Of a stretch of 59,385 nt of DNA, positions 25,443-34,695 are shown piece by piece; within the stretch, counting starts at the first letter, position 1, and every line of letters begins with the position of its first letter. The notes below the pieces were generated by a model. It saw only the letters and a program-made list of their open reading frames with translations. It did not search any database and had not been told where the DNA came from. The DNA lies in contig JAUXYJ010000021.1 in assembly GCA_030694465.1 (NCBI GenBank), positions 1-59,385 of the forward strand. The letters run 5' to 3'. The position numbers and the translations under genes are program-made. The stretch is from Deltaproteobacteria bacterium (GTDB lineage Bacteria > Myxococcota_A > Polyangia > Polyangiales > Ga0077539).

Positions 25443-26633
25443 TCAGCGCAGGACGTAGACCTTGGCGAGCACCCACGGGGGGGTAAACTGGTCCACGGTG
25501 ATTCCTGCGTTAATTCCAGCGAAGCGGTGCTCTTGATCGGACGACACGACGAGCGGCGTGAGGCCCAAAACGGGGGGCAAAAACGCAGCGGCGACGGGGA
25601 AGTTAAAGAGCACAGGGTCTCGCACGAGCACCGTGCGGACACCCGTGTTGGGATCAATGCGCACGACACGCATCGCTGCGGATTCGAGCGCGTAGATGCG
25701 GTTGTCGCTCGGATCAAAGCGGTTGACCGCGAGGCCCTTGAGCACCGCGCCGGCGGGGTCCGCGGGCATTGGCGACACGAGGGTGATGTCTGCGGCGCGC
25801 TGCTGGGGCGACCGTGAGGGGTCGCTGAGCGAGGCGATGGGGATGCGATAGAGGGCGCCCTGACAGGTTCCAGAGAAGTACAGCGTGTTGCCGCGTGCTG
25901 CGACAGAGCCTACGCCTGGCGCGAAGTCGCCAGCGGACGCAAACGGGATCCCGTCGGCGGTGACGGTCGAGTTAAATTGGCACGGTCCGATCTGTGGGAT
26001 GCCCGCGCCGGGAGCGAGACTGTCAGGAAAAAGACCGGGAGCAATCGTTCCGTTGGGGCGAATGAGCCAGAGCGCACCGATGACGGATTCGGCCAGCACG
26101 TAGGTGCCATCGGGGAGGACCTCGAGATCTTCGGCGAAGACCAAGGGCAGGCCATCGAAGCGAACAGTGCGCGCGACGGTGGCGCTAAACGCACGCGTCG
26201 TGGGGTTGTACGAGTAGTCATAGTCGTACACGCGTGCGACCGAGGGGATCGAGGGGTTGGGAAACCCGCCGGCGTCCATCACGACGAGCCGCCCGGTGCG
26301 TGAGACACGAAGCGTAAACGGGAGAACCATGCCGCCCGCCGGAGCCGGAAGTACTGCAATTTCGCTGCCCGTAATGCGATCCAAGACCACCACGCGGGAG
26401 GCCAAGGGCTCGGTCACAAACACGAGCCGCTCGTCTCCGGCGATGCCGTGGGTGAGCGTGTTGCGTGAGCCATAATCGTACGCGACAGCGCGTCGACCGA
26501 CCTCTACGCGGAGGGCCTCGACCGAGGTCCCAACCTGCTCGGGATCGACATTGGCGGGCGCACAACCAGACGCAGCGGCAATCACTGCGAGCGTTGCAAA
26601 AGAATGAGCCACCGTTCGACGCAGACACTTCAT
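25443..26633 (-). CDS. NHL/SMP-30-like beta-propeller lipoprotein
   Basis: The start MKCLRRTVAHSFATLA gives 396 residues with a lipobox AASGC (Cys near 24). The longer reading to 26753 has no plausible signal. The mature part has five or six propeller-like segments: ERLVFVTEPLASRVVVLDR, GRLVVMDAGGFPNPS, DGTYVLAESVIGALWLIRPN, GNTLYFSGTCQGALYRIP and DNRIYALESAAMRVVRIDPN. It is probably attached to the outer membrane. It converges on the oxoamine-synthase gene with 29 bp between the stops. Confidence 0.85.
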   Translation of the reverse strand: MKCLRRTVAHSFATLAVIAAASGCAPANVDPEQVGTSVEALRVEVGRRAVAYDYGSRNTLTHGIAGDERLVFVTEPLASRVVVLDRITGSEIAVLPAPAGGMVLPFTLRVSRTGRLVVMDAGGFPNPSIPSVARVYDYDYSYNPTTRAFSATVARTVRFDGLPLVFAEDLEVLPDGTYVLAESVIGALWLIRPNGTIAPGLFPDSLAPGAGIPQIGPCQFNSTVTADGIPFASAGDFAPGVGSVAARGNTLYFSGTCQGALYRIPIASLSDPSRSPQQRAADITLVSPMPADPAGAVLKGLAVNRFDPSDNRIYALESAAMRVVRIDPNTGVRTVLVRDPVLFNFPVAAAFLPPVLGLTPLVVSSDQEHRFAGINAGITVDQFTPPWVLAKVYVLR

Positions 26634-26815
26634 GCGAGTACCTCCGAAAAGAATGAGGGCACGGGGCGCGAGTCCGCGACCGTGATGGTTTGATTGCTCC
26701 CTGTCCGAGCTCCGCGAATCGATCGATTGCTGCTGCTCAGACACCACACTCACAGCTTAGACAGCCACACTGTAAAGTCTACCCAGCAAATTCAATTGAC
26801 CGCTGATTTTCCAGC

Positions 26816-27538
26816 CTAACGACGTGTCGCGGTCACACGCACAAGGTGGTCGAACGGCGCCGCGAAGCGACCGCGGCTGACATGCACCTCGAAGCCCTGC
26901 GCCTCTAAGATTTGCGTCGCGCGGGGGAGCAAAAACGTGAGGTAGTACATGACGAAGGGCGGTCGAATGAGCGCGTTGCGCACACGCATCGCGAGGTTAA
27001 ACCCATGGCTTAACCAGAATGATCGTTGAGCCATGGTGGGCGCGCGTTCGGCGGTGACGAAGACAAAGACTCCGCCGGGCCGAAGCAGCTGATGGATCGC
27101 GGCGACAAAGTGCTCTTCGTCTCGCTCTGCGATGTGCCCAAACGCGCCAAAGCAGGTGACCACATCGAAGCCCGTTAAGTGTGCGGGAGCACTGAGAATA
27201 TCCTCGTGAATCAGTGACAGCTTCGCGCGCATGGGCAGCGCTTCAAGCCTCACGCGAGCCTGCGCGAGCATCGCCGACGAGAGATCAAGACCGACGAGGT
27301 CGTCGCGCACATAGGGAGCCAGCTGCGCGAGCGCTACGCCGGTGCCACACGCGACATCGATCGCGCGTGGGACACTGTGGGGCACGAAGAGATCACTGAA
27401 GGCGCCCACAAGGACGGGCTCGGGCGTGCAATAGGGCGTGTGATCGAACTTCGGCGCGAGGAGATCGTAGCCCCGCTCGACGGACGAGAGCGCTTGGTGT
27501 GCGAGCTCGAACAGGCTGGGTCCATGGTGAGATTTCAT
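26816..27538 (-). CDS. Class I SAM-dependent methyltransferase
   Basis: The start MKSHHGPSLFELAHQAL gives 240 residues, and an earlier ATG at 27562 adds eight. Motif I is AIDVACGTGVALAQL (about 60-74), motif II has VGLDLSSAML, and FDVVTCFGAFGHI followed by LLRPGGVFVFV marks the later motifs. These are ordinary class I features. The substrate is unknown. The C-terminal half has hydrophobic stretches (PPFVMYYLTFLLPRA) that could give membrane association. It is divergent from the VWA lipoprotein gene, with 179 bp between them. Confidence 0.85.
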   Translation of the reverse strand: MKSHHGPSLFELAHQALSSVERGYDLLAPKFDHTPYCTPEPVLVGAFSDLFVPHSVPRAIDVACGTGVALAQLAPYVRDDLVGLDLSSAMLAQARVRLEALPMRAKLSLIHEDILSAPAHLTGFDVVTCFGAFGHIAERDEEHFVAAIHQLLRPGGVFVFVTAERAPTMAQRSFWLSHGFNLAMRVRNALIRPPFVMYYLTFLLPRATQILEAQGFEVHVSRGRFAAPFDHLVRVTATRR

Positions 27539-27717
27539 AGGTATTGCGCAGACATGAGACACATCAAGCGACAGGAGATTTCACAGAGTTTGCGTTGATC
27601 CATCGCGCACCGCTCAGGTGAAATTGCGATTTTTCGCTGCGTCAGCGAGATCCTACCGTGCAGATGCACTTGCCTCTCGCCCTTTGACCAACCTGCGCGG
27701 TACGTACAACGTTGAAC

Positions 27718-28746
27718 ATGAAGGTAAACACCCTTGGTTTGAGCGCCCTCGCGCTGGGATTGACTGTATCGGGCTGCGCGGGGCTCAAGCTCACGCTGCT
27801 CAACGCGAGCGCTCGGAGGCCGAGCAATATCGCGATGTATTTCACGGTCGATCGCAACAATGGGCAGCCCGTAGGGGGGCTCACATCGGAGCGATTTACC
27901 GTGTACGAAGACGACCGTCCGGTCTCGGCGCTTGAGTCACGACAGACCATTCTCAACCCGCAAGTGACGGCTGTGCACTACACGCTGTTGCTCATGGATA
28001 TGTCGGGCTCGGTCACGGAGTCTGGCCAGGTGCCTGTGCTCCAAGAAGCCGCGCGTGCGTTTGTCGAACGCGTTGAGCGCCAACAGCGTGTGGCGGTCTA
28101 TGCGTTTGACGGCTCGGCGACCATCACGCCCATCGTGCCGTTTACCGACTCTGCAGGGAGCGCTGCGCGAGGCGTAAACGCGCTGGCGAGCTTTCGGCCA
28201 CGGGACCCCTCGACCAACCTCCACGGGGCCGTAGTCGCTGGGATTCAGCAGCTCACGCGCTCGCTGGCCGCTGCCCCGCAGCCGCTCAAGTTTGGCACCT
28301 TGGTGGTCTTTACCGACGGCACCGATCGCGCAGCCAGGGTCACACGCGAGCAAATGATGGAGAGCGTGCGAGCGTCTGAGCATTCGGTGTTCTCGATTGG
28401 CGTAGGCGCCGAGGTAGACCCAGGAGAGCTAAGACAAATCGGGCGCACTGGGACGGTCTTGCAGACAGATCCGGCGGCGGTGCGCGCGGCGTTTGACCAG
28501 ATCGCTCAGCAAATCGAGCAGTTTACGCAGCGATACTACCTGTTTAGCTATTGCTCGCCGGCGCGCGCGGGCGCTCACCGAGTGCGCATCGAGGCGAACA
28601 CACCAGATGGCGCACGCGGCGGGCTGGAGTACCAGTTTGACGCGACCGGTTTTGCGCCCAACTGCGACCCCAACACGCCTCCCAATTTCGACACGACGCG
28701 TGGCGAAGCGGGCCCCGGTGCGACCACCGCGACGCCGAGCAACTGA
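27718..28746 (+). CDS. VWA-domain lipoprotein
   Basis: The ATG at 27718 gives 342 residues. The signal ends at a VSGC lipobox (Cys20). A von Willebrand A fold at about 88-270 has the MIDAS residues D94, S96 and S98 (LLLMDMSGSV), followed by TLVVFTDGTDRAA. The C-terminus is beta-rich, then Gly/Thr/Pro-rich. VWFA lipoproteins usually bind proteins in a Mg-dependent way at the cell surface. A near-promoter TTGACC (27693-27698) and TACGTACAAC around 27699-27708 sit immediately upstream, which would make the transcript almost leaderless. This is weak evidence. Confidence 0.85.
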   Translation: MKVNTLGLSALALGLTVSGCAGLKLTLLNASARRPSNIAMYFTVDRNNGQPVGGLTSERFTVYEDDRPVSALESRQTILNPQVTAVHYTLLLMDMSGSVTESGQVPVLQEAARAFVERVERQQRVAVYAFDGSATITPIVPFTDSAGSAARGVNALASFRPRDPSTNLHGAVVAGIQQLTRSLAAAPQPLKFGTLVVFTDGTDRAARVTREQMMESVRASEHSVFSIGVGAEVDPGELRQIGRTGTVLQTDPAAVRAAFDQIAQQIEQFTQRYYLFSYCSPARAGAHRVRIEANTPDGARGGLEYQFDATGFAPNCDPNTPPNFDTTRGEAGPGATTATPSN

Positions 28747-28757
28747 GGGACACTTCG

Positions 28758-29408
28758 ATGGCCATCGAGAACATCGTCCGACCGGTGTGGCGCTCGTTTG
28801 TTGAGCGGTATGAGAGTGAGGCTGCGGCGTGGGTACGCGACGGCGGGTGTGCGGTCGTGTGGCGAGAATCGCCTGCAAAAACGCAGCCATTTGCCTGGCT
28901 TCTCTTGCCGCTCGAGGCCGACGGCACGATGACCGAGCAGCCGTTTTGGGCGATGCTCTCGTTGCATCGTGATTCGTTCGCGGTGGTCTCTGAGGGAGCG
29001 TGCGCGGGGCTCGCGACGGTGCGCGTTCTGAGAGACTACGAGCACGAGGTTGAGCGCTGGTGCGAGCGAGACAGCAAGCATCGCGAACATGTGCACACCG
29101 TGACGCTGGATTGCATGACCTGCGGGGCGTGCTGCAAGAACAACCGCGTGATCTTAGAGCCCGAAGATCTCGCGCGATTTGCAGACGGAGACCGCGAGGA
29201 CCTCGGGCGCAGGCCCTATGTGAGACGCGACGGCAAGCTGCTCTTGGTGGCCCTCGTGGACGCGCGCGGGAGAGCAGGCGACTGCGTTCACTTGCGCGAG
29301 AGCACGTGTGGGATTTACACGGTGAGACCGCAGAGTTGCAGGGATTTTCCTGCTGGAACCGAGCCATGCCTGCTGTCTCGGCTCGAAGAGTTTGGCATCG
29401 ACGACTGA
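28758..29408 (+). CDS. YkgJ-family cysteine-cluster protein
   Basis: The protein has 216 residues. The C-terminal half has the family Cys cluster LDCMTCGACCKNNRV (C119, C122, C125, C126) and later Cys in DCVHLRESTCGIYTVRPQSC and EPC, matching YkgJ-type putative zinc- or Fe-S-binding proteins. The N-terminal half (about 1-100) has no clear domain and may be an added module. It starts 11 bp after the VWA gene, so it is probably co-transcribed. Its stop lies one base before the stop of the convergent DUF1232 gene. Confidence 0.8.
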   Translation: MAIENIVRPVWRSFVERYESEAAAWVRDGGCAVVWRESPAKTQPFAWLLLPLEADGTMTEQPFWAMLSLHRDSFAVVSEGACAGLATVRVLRDYEHEVERWCERDSKHREHVHTVTLDCMTCGACCKNNRVILEPEDLARFADGDREDLGRRPYVRRDGKLLLVALVDARGRAGDCVHLRESTCGIYTVRPQSCRDFPAGTEPCLLSRLEEFGIDD

Positions 29409-29409
29409 G

Positions 29410-29763
29410 CTACGGCGCCGTGAGCGTGGTTGGGGGCGCGGGAGTGTCGGCACTCGCGGCCAAGCTCGCGTTCTCGTGGGCAGCGGTCTTGCGAGCGATC
29501 CAAGCGGCCACGAGCGTCCCTACGCCGAGGTCATCGAGCCACCCGAGCACAGGCAGCACATCGGGCACCGCATCGAAGGGAAACACGATGTACGCGAGGG
29601 CCACGAAGACGGCGATGCGGGGCCCCCAGCCCACCGCTGGGTCACGGAGATAGCGCCAGAGGGCGCGTGGGCTCGTGAGCACTGAGAACGCCGTGGCGCG
29701 GCGTTTGGCGGCCTTGTCTACGGGTGTAGCGACGACGGTGGTGGGGCGATCGGGGTCGGTCAT
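29410..29763 (-). CDS. DUF1232/YkvA-family membrane protein
   Basis: The protein has 117 residues. The centre has the family pattern: ALWRYLRDPAVGWGPRIA, then VALAYIVFPFDAVPDVLPV and LGWLDDLGV. This gives a short helical membrane protein with the PFDxxPD motif. The function of DUF1232 proteins is unknown. Its ATG overlaps the stop of the upstream Nudix gene (29760-29763), so the two are an operon. Confidence 0.85.
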   Translation of the reverse strand: MTDPDRPTTVVATPVDKAAKRRATAFSVLTSPRALWRYLRDPAVGWGPRIAVFVALAYIVFPFDAVPDVLPVLGWLDDLGVGTLVAAWIARKTAAHENASLAASADTPAPPTTLTAP

Positions 29764-30359
29764 ACGGTGGGCTCAGTGCGATGGATCGGGTCAATGGAGG
29801 CGTGGGTGTGAACCGGCACGCCGTGCTCGGCGAGCAGGAGCTCATAGAGTGCCACAAGCACCAAGGCGTGACGGATTTGCCCCTGCCGAAGCGCACGCGG
29901 GAGGTCGGCGAGGGGCAAGCGTTCGACGCGGCAATCTTCTAGCGGATCGAGCGAGAGAGCGTGGCGCTCGACGGCGTTGTGGGCGACAAATGTGTGTAAG
30001 CGGTTGCCCTGCAGCGCGGGGTTGGGGTGGCTCCAGCCGAAGCTCTCCCAGCGGTCGCTCTCAAACCCAGTCTCTTCGCGGAGCTCGCGCTTCGCGGCGT
30101 CCAGAGCGTCCTCGTTGGGATCAAGAAGGCCCCCTGGGATCTCGAGAGAGTCACCCTCAATGCCAAAGCGATGCTGTCGCACCAACACAAGCTCGCGCGC
30201 AGGGGTGAGCGCCAACACGTTGACCCAGTCGGCCATGTCGACGGTGTACACACGGTGGGCGACAGGATTGCGCGCTGCGTCTTCGAGCGAGTGCGCTGAG
30301 AGCGTGAGCCAGCTGCACGAAAAGAGCGTCTCGGTACCCGCGCGACGAAATGAGCTCAT
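29760..30359 (-). CDS. Nudix hydrolase (ADP-ribose pyrophosphatase-like)
   Basis: The start MSSFRRAGTETLFSC gives 199 residues; 30404 is an earlier but poorer start. The Nudix box is complete: GLLDPNEDALDAAKRELREE followed by TGF, matching Gx5Ex7REUxEExGU. The sequence before it (WVNVLALTPARELVLVRQHR) is typical of the ADP-sugar pyrophosphatase branch. The C-terminus has ALVLVALYELLLAEHG. It probably cleaves NDP-sugars or ADP-ribose; the exact substrate is not shown by the sequence. Confidence 0.88.
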   Translation of the reverse strand: MSSFRRAGTETLFSCSWLTLSAHSLEDAARNPVAHRVYTVDMADWVNVLALTPARELVLVRQHRFGIEGDSLEIPGGLLDPNEDALDAAKRELREETGFESDRWESFGWSHPNPALQGNRLHTFVAHNAVERHALSLDPLEDCRVERLPLADLPRALRQGQIRHALVLVALYELLLAEHGVPVHTHASIDPIHRTEPTV

Positions 30360-30432
30360 GAAGATCTTCGAGGGATGCCACGGAGGGTGAAGAGAAGCGA
30401 GCACCCTCGGGCGACTTCGCTATGCTGCGTCG

Positions 30433-31092
30433 ATGTCTGGACTCTTCGCGCGGCGCCTTGTCTCTTGTGGCGCTGCACTGATGCTTGGTGTTTTGTGCGG
30501 ATGTGCGGTGCGATTTGCGCCGATTCCGCGGGTCGCGATGCCGCGCGCGACTGCGATTCCGCGGTGCGAAGCCGTGCACGCGCTGCGGTCTGCGACCGAT
30601 CGTGTGGACACTCGCATTGAGCGAATGGACGAAGGGTGGCTCACCTCGCTGCGAATGCACATCGAGTTCGGAGAAGGGATTGACTCGATTGATCTCTACG
30701 GTTTGGGGCTCGTGAGGGTCACAGACCACACCGCACGATGTGAAATTCTCGAAGCGGGCGCGGCGCCAGGGTCTGCTCGTTTTGACGAAGCGCTGTGCCT
30801 CGATGCGGTCGAATCGATTGCAGATTTGCTCGCAGCCGCAGATCGACGTGCGCTCCCAGGGCAGTCAATCGAAGAAGAAGGCAGCATCACGCAGAGCACC
30901 CTACGGCGTCGCACGCGTGCTCGCAGAAGACCGCGCATCCGCGTTGTGCGCATGGAAGAATCTGCGCGCATTTCGCGAGACATCCAGGGACGCGCGACCG
31001 CGGTCACTCGTACAGATCCCACGGGATTGCGCGAAGACGTGCAGGTTTACTATGCGCACCAGCACGATGCGCAGTGTGTCCCGACCTGGTAA
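30433..31092 (+). CDS. Hypothetical lipoprotein
   Basis: The protein has 219 residues with a lipoprotein signal ending VLCGC (Cys near 24). The mature part has no recognised domain. It is charged, with Arg-rich stretches at about 155-170 (TLRRRTRARRRPRIRVV) and a few Cys. It is followed after 91 bp by a strong terminator at 31184-31207. Confidence 0.7.
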   Translation: MSGLFARRLVSCGAALMLGVLCGCAVRFAPIPRVAMPRATAIPRCEAVHALRSATDRVDTRIERMDEGWLTSLRMHIEFGEGIDSIDLYGLGLVRVTDHTARCEILEAGAAPGSARFDEALCLDAVESIADLLAAADRRALPGQSIEEEGSITQSTLRRRTRARRRPRIRVVRMEESARISRDIQGRATAVTRTDPTGLREDVQVYYAHQHDAQCVPTW

Positions 31093-31183
31093 CTGCCCCA
31101 CCGAATGGATTGACAGCGTGGACCTAGAGGCGCGGAGACGGAGATCTAAACAGCCTATGACGCCGACTGTTTGAGGCGTTCGT

Positions 31184-31207
31184 GCGCTCCCACCGGGAGC
31201 GCTTTTT
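31184..31207 (+). terminator. Rho-independent terminator
   Basis: An 8 bp perfect stem, GCGCTCCC with GGGAGCGC, and a 3 nt loop are followed directly by TTTTT. It ends the hypothetical lipoprotein transcript and lies just before the convergent small gene's stop at 31215. No U tract exists on the minus strand. Confidence 0.9.
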
Positions 31208-31214
31208 ACGAGCC

Positions 31215-31409
31215 TCAGCCGCCTCGTGGGGCCGCTGGTTGCGGCGCAGGCTGCTGGCCACCACCAGGCAGCTCCGACGGCGTCGGGATCGCCGCCATGG
31301 GCACGGGCTCGGGCTCGACCACGGGATGTGCAGGCTCGGCGGGGGGCGTGAGCATTCGGCCTCCGACTACTAGCGCGAGCGCACCAACAAAGAGAGCAAA
31401 GTGACGCAT
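31215..31409 (-). CDS. Small proline-rich exported protein
   Basis: The protein has 64 residues. The N-terminus MRHFALFVGALALVVGG looks like a membrane anchor or uncleaved signal, and the rest is Pro/Ala/Glu-rich (PPAEPAHPVVEPEPVPM). It is divergent from hisC. It is too short to name, and the low complexity lowers confidence. Confidence 0.45.
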   Translation of the reverse strand: MRHFALFVGALALVVGGRMLTPPAEPAHPVVEPEPVPMAAIPTPSELPGGGQQPAPQPAAPRGG

Positions 31410-31525
31410 AGACCGAGAGAGATAGCACAGCTCTGTGACATCGCAGAAGTCCCACGCAGACCATTGTGCGATGGCGCAAGCGCACTTACGCAGGCCTCAC
31501 TTACACGTACACTCAACGTCGGCAG

Positions 31526-32647
31526 ATGAGCAACTCGACCGACCTAATGCACAATCCCCTGCAATTATGCCTGCGTCCTGAGCTGTCCGAGCTCGACGCG
31601 TATGTGCCCTTCGCGGCCCCCGAGGGCACGCTGAGGCTCGACGCCAACGAGAGCCCTCCCCTGCCCAAATCCATCTCAGACGCGATCCACCGTGCAGCAC
31701 ACACCGTGGCGCTTGAGCGCTACCCCGACGCGCGCGCCACCGCGTTGCGACACGCGATCGCGCAGTGGACACAGAGCGATCCTGGGCAGTTGCTCATCGG
31801 GACTGGCTCAGACGAGGTCATCGGGCTGATCTTAAGTGGCCTCTCGCGCCCTCGCGAGGGGCGCACCCGTGCGGTGTGTCTCTACCCAACGCCAACGTTT
31901 GTGATGTACCGCGTGAGCGCTCTTGCGTGTGGTGTAGAGCCTGTCGGGGTCGCCCTTGATGCGCAGTGGGATCTTGACGTTGCCGCCCTCTGCGCTGCGA
32001 TGGACGAACACGATCCGTCTGTTATTTTTCTGGCGACACCGAACAACCCCACGGGCAATCGCTTCTCGCGCGACCGCATCGAAGCGCTGATCGCGCACAG
32101 CAAGGGCCGCGCGCTGATTGTCTTGGACGAAGCCTACGGACCGTTTGCCGACAGCGACGATGCGGACCTCATGGGCGCACACGGCAACGTCGCGCGCCTC
32201 GGGACGCTGTCCAAAATTGGCCTCGCTGCGGTGCGTGTAGGCTGGGCAGCGCTGCCCGAATGGCTAGCTTTTGAGCTGGATAAATCCAGGCAACCATTCA
32301 ATGTCGACGCGATCGCTCAGGCCATGGCGACCGTCGCACTCAACGCTCACAGCGAGTCGTTGCGTGCGCATGCGCGGGGCATCGCAGACGCGCGACGCGC
32401 CCTGTCCCAAGCGCTCGCGCAGCGCGTGGGCGTGACGGTGTACCCGAGCGAGGCGAACTTCGTCTGGGTTGATGTCGGAGGCGACGCGGCGCACGTGTTT
32501 GAAGCGCTCTTGGCGGAGGGCGTGCTCGTGCGAAGCTTTCATCGCCAGGGTGGAAGGTTGCGAGGTTGCCTTCGGATCACGGTCTCGACCGAAGCGCACC
32601 ACGAGCGCTTGTTGCAGTCGCTCGACCGCGTTTTGTCTCGGTCCTGA
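31526..32647 (+). CDS. hisC: Histidinol-phosphate aminotransferase-like enzyme
   Basis: The start MSNSTDLMHNPLQ gives 373 residues; longer readings from 31466 have no support. LRLDANESPPLP, YPDARATALRHAIAQW, GTGSDEVI and ATPNNPTGN are typical of HisC. The Lys in LGTLSKIGLAAVRVGW forms the PLP aldimine, and the C-terminal LRGCLRITVSTEAHHERLL carries the substrate Arg. It would catalyse imidazole-acetol-phosphate/glutamate transamination in histidine synthesis. No other his genes are here. Close relatives can also act on aromatic amino acids. Confidence 0.9.
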   Translation: MSNSTDLMHNPLQLCLRPELSELDAYVPFAAPEGTLRLDANESPPLPKSISDAIHRAAHTVALERYPDARATALRHAIAQWTQSDPGQLLIGTGSDEVIGLILSGLSRPREGRTRAVCLYPTPTFVMYRVSALACGVEPVGVALDAQWDLDVAALCAAMDEHDPSVIFLATPNNPTGNRFSRDRIEALIAHSKGRALIVLDEAYGPFADSDDADLMGAHGNVARLGTLSKIGLAAVRVGWAALPEWLAFELDKSRQPFNVDAIAQAMATVALNAHSESLRAHARGIADARRALSQALAQRVGVTVYPSEANFVWVDVGGDAAHVFEALLAEGVLVRSFHRQGGRLRGCLRITVSTEAHHERLLQSLDRVLSRS

Positions 32648-32699
32648 TGCGCTCGGAGGTGGGTGAGCGTGAGCGAACTCTGCTAGGGTCAGCGGCGCC

Positions 32700-34688
32700 A
32701 TGGAGCTTGTCCCACTGCGTCGCAACCGCAACACGTCGTCCCGTAATCTGCGTGCTTTTCTCCCCACCACACGTGAAGAGATGGACGCTCGAGGCTGGGA
32801 TCAGCTCGACGTATTAATCATCACGGGCGACGCCTACGTCGACCACCCTGCCTTTGGTCCCGTGCTGATCGCGCGGTTTCTCGAGGGTCGCGGATACAAA
32901 GTCGGGATCATCGCGCAGCCCGATTGGTCCTCGCCCGAGGACCTCAAGCGCATGGGGACACCGAGGCTCTTTGTGGGCATCGCAGGGGGCAACCTGGACT
33001 CGATGCTCAACAAGCTCACTGCGCAAAAGAAGACCCGCGCAGAGGACCAGTACTCGCCGGGTGGGCGTGCCAACGCGCGGCCCAATCGGGCGACCATTGT
33101 GTACTCAAACCTCGCACGTCAGGCCTTTGGGCAGACCCCGATTGTGCTCGGTGGCATCGAGGCGTCGCTGCGACGGATCGCCCACTACGACTACTGGAGC
33201 GATTCGGTTCGGCGAGCGATTTTGCTCGATGCCAAGGCAGACTTGTTGGTCTTCGGCATGGGCGAGCGCTCGGTCTGGGAGATCGCCAAGCGCCTCGACG
33301 CGGGCAAGAGCGTCAAAGAGTGCTGGGACATTGAGGGCACCGCCCACGTGCGCAACCGTGGCGAGTGGGAGACCCTTCCGAAGAGCGAATACGTGGCAGA
33401 TCACAAGGTCTTGTGGTTGCCGAGCTACGAGGACGTGGTCGCGAGCAAAGACGCGTTCTTAGAGATGTCGCGGGCTTTTCAGTACGAGACCAACCCAGGC
33501 AACGGGCGCCCGCTGCTGCAGGTCCACGGGCACCAGGCCGTGTACTTTAATTCGCCAGCAAAACCGCTGGATACCACCGAGATGGACGGGCTGTATGACC
33601 TGCCCTTCGTGCGCCAGCCGCACTGGTCGTACAACGAAGTGATCCCGGCGTTTGAGACGGTCAAGCACTCGGTGGTCACCATGCGTGGTTGCTTTGGGGG
33701 CTGCACGTTCTGCTCGATTACCGAGCACGAAGGCCGGCATATTTCCTCACGAAGTGAAGAGAACATCCTTCGCGAGGTGCGCGCATTGAGGCGCATGGAT
33801 GACTTTAAGGGAGTGATCACCGACGTGGGTGGCCCAACGGCCAACATGTACAAGATGCACTGCAAGTCCGAGGCGATCGAGTCCAAGTGCAGGCTCTTGT
33901 CCTGTGTTCATCCAGGGATTTGCGAGAACCTCGTCACAGATCATCAGCCGCTGCTCTCGGTGCTCAAGGTCTTGCGACGCGAAGAGGGCGTAAAGAAAGT
34001 CTTCGTCGCGTCGGGCGTACGCTACGACCTGGCGACACGTTCGCCCGAGTTTATCGACGCGATGGCGAGGCATCACACAGGCGGCTTGCTCAGCGTCGCG
34101 CCCGAGCACAACGACCCCACCGTGCTCAACAAAATGAAGAAGCCGGGGATCGAGCACTACGACGCGTTCGTCGAGCAATTTCAGTGCGCATCTGAGAAGG
34201 CCGGCAAAGACCAGCACCTCGTGCCTTACTTTATCTCAGGCCACCCAGGCTCAACGCTCGAGTCCATGGTGGGGCTTGCGCAGTACCTCAAGCGTGAGGG
34301 GCTGAAGCCCAGGCAAGTGCAGGATTTTATCCCGACCCCGATGTCCATGGCCACGTGCATGTACTACACGGGCCGCGACCCGTTTACCCGCGAGCCGGTG
34401 TACACAGCGCGCGAAATGGCAGACAAGAGACTACAGAAATCCCTGCTATTTTACTGGGATCCTGAGCATCACGACGAGGTCCGCGAGGCCCTCACTCGCG
34501 CAGGGCGCGCCGACCTGATCGGCACGCGACCCGACAGCTTAGTCCCGCCAGCGACAGGCAAAGGCTCGCTCAGTATTCACGTCAAGCGCGCAGCCGAGCG
34601 ACGCACACAGGCGAACAACCCGCGCGCGCCCGGCAACAAGAACAGCCCCCGCGCGCCACAGGGCAAGCCCCCTCGGCGGCCGACGTAG
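32700..34688 (+). CDS. YgiQ-family radical SAM protein
   Basis: The protein has 662 residues, the YgiQ size. The N-terminus has LDVLIITGDAYVDHPAFGP, a UPF0313 signature, followed by RYGYKVGIIAQPDW-like sequence. The radical SAM cluster is CFGGCTFC at C331, C335 and C338. VGGPTANMYKMHC and APEHNDPTVLNKMKKPG follow. The C-terminus is Arg/Pro-rich and disordered, longer than usual. The reaction of YgiQ proteins is unknown. It ends eight bases before a convergent stop. Confidence 0.92.
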   Translation: MELVPLRRNRNTSSRNLRAFLPTTREEMDARGWDQLDVLIITGDAYVDHPAFGPVLIARFLEGRGYKVGIIAQPDWSSPEDLKRMGTPRLFVGIAGGNLDSMLNKLTAQKKTRAEDQYSPGGRANARPNRATIVYSNLARQAFGQTPIVLGGIEASLRRIAHYDYWSDSVRRAILLDAKADLLVFGMGERSVWEIAKRLDAGKSVKECWDIEGTAHVRNRGEWETLPKSEYVADHKVLWLPSYEDVVASKDAFLEMSRAFQYETNPGNGRPLLQVHGHQAVYFNSPAKPLDTTEMDGLYDLPFVRQPHWSYNEVIPAFETVKHSVVTMRGCFGGCTFCSITEHEGRHISSRSEENILREVRALRRMDDFKGVITDVGGPTANMYKMHCKSEAIESKCRLLSCVHPGICENLVTDHQPLLSVLKVLRREEGVKKVFVASGVRYDLATRSPEFIDAMARHHTGGLLSVAPEHNDPTVLNKMKKPGIEHYDAFVEQFQCASEKAGKDQHLVPYFISGHPGSTLESMVGLAQYLKREGLKPRQVQDFIPTPMSMATCMYYTGRDPFTREPVYTAREMADKRLQKSLLFYWDPEHHDEVREALTRAGRADLIGTRPDSLVPPATGKGSLSIHVKRAAERRTQANNPRAPGNKNSPRAPQGKPPRRPT

Positions 34689-34695
34689 CGCACGG

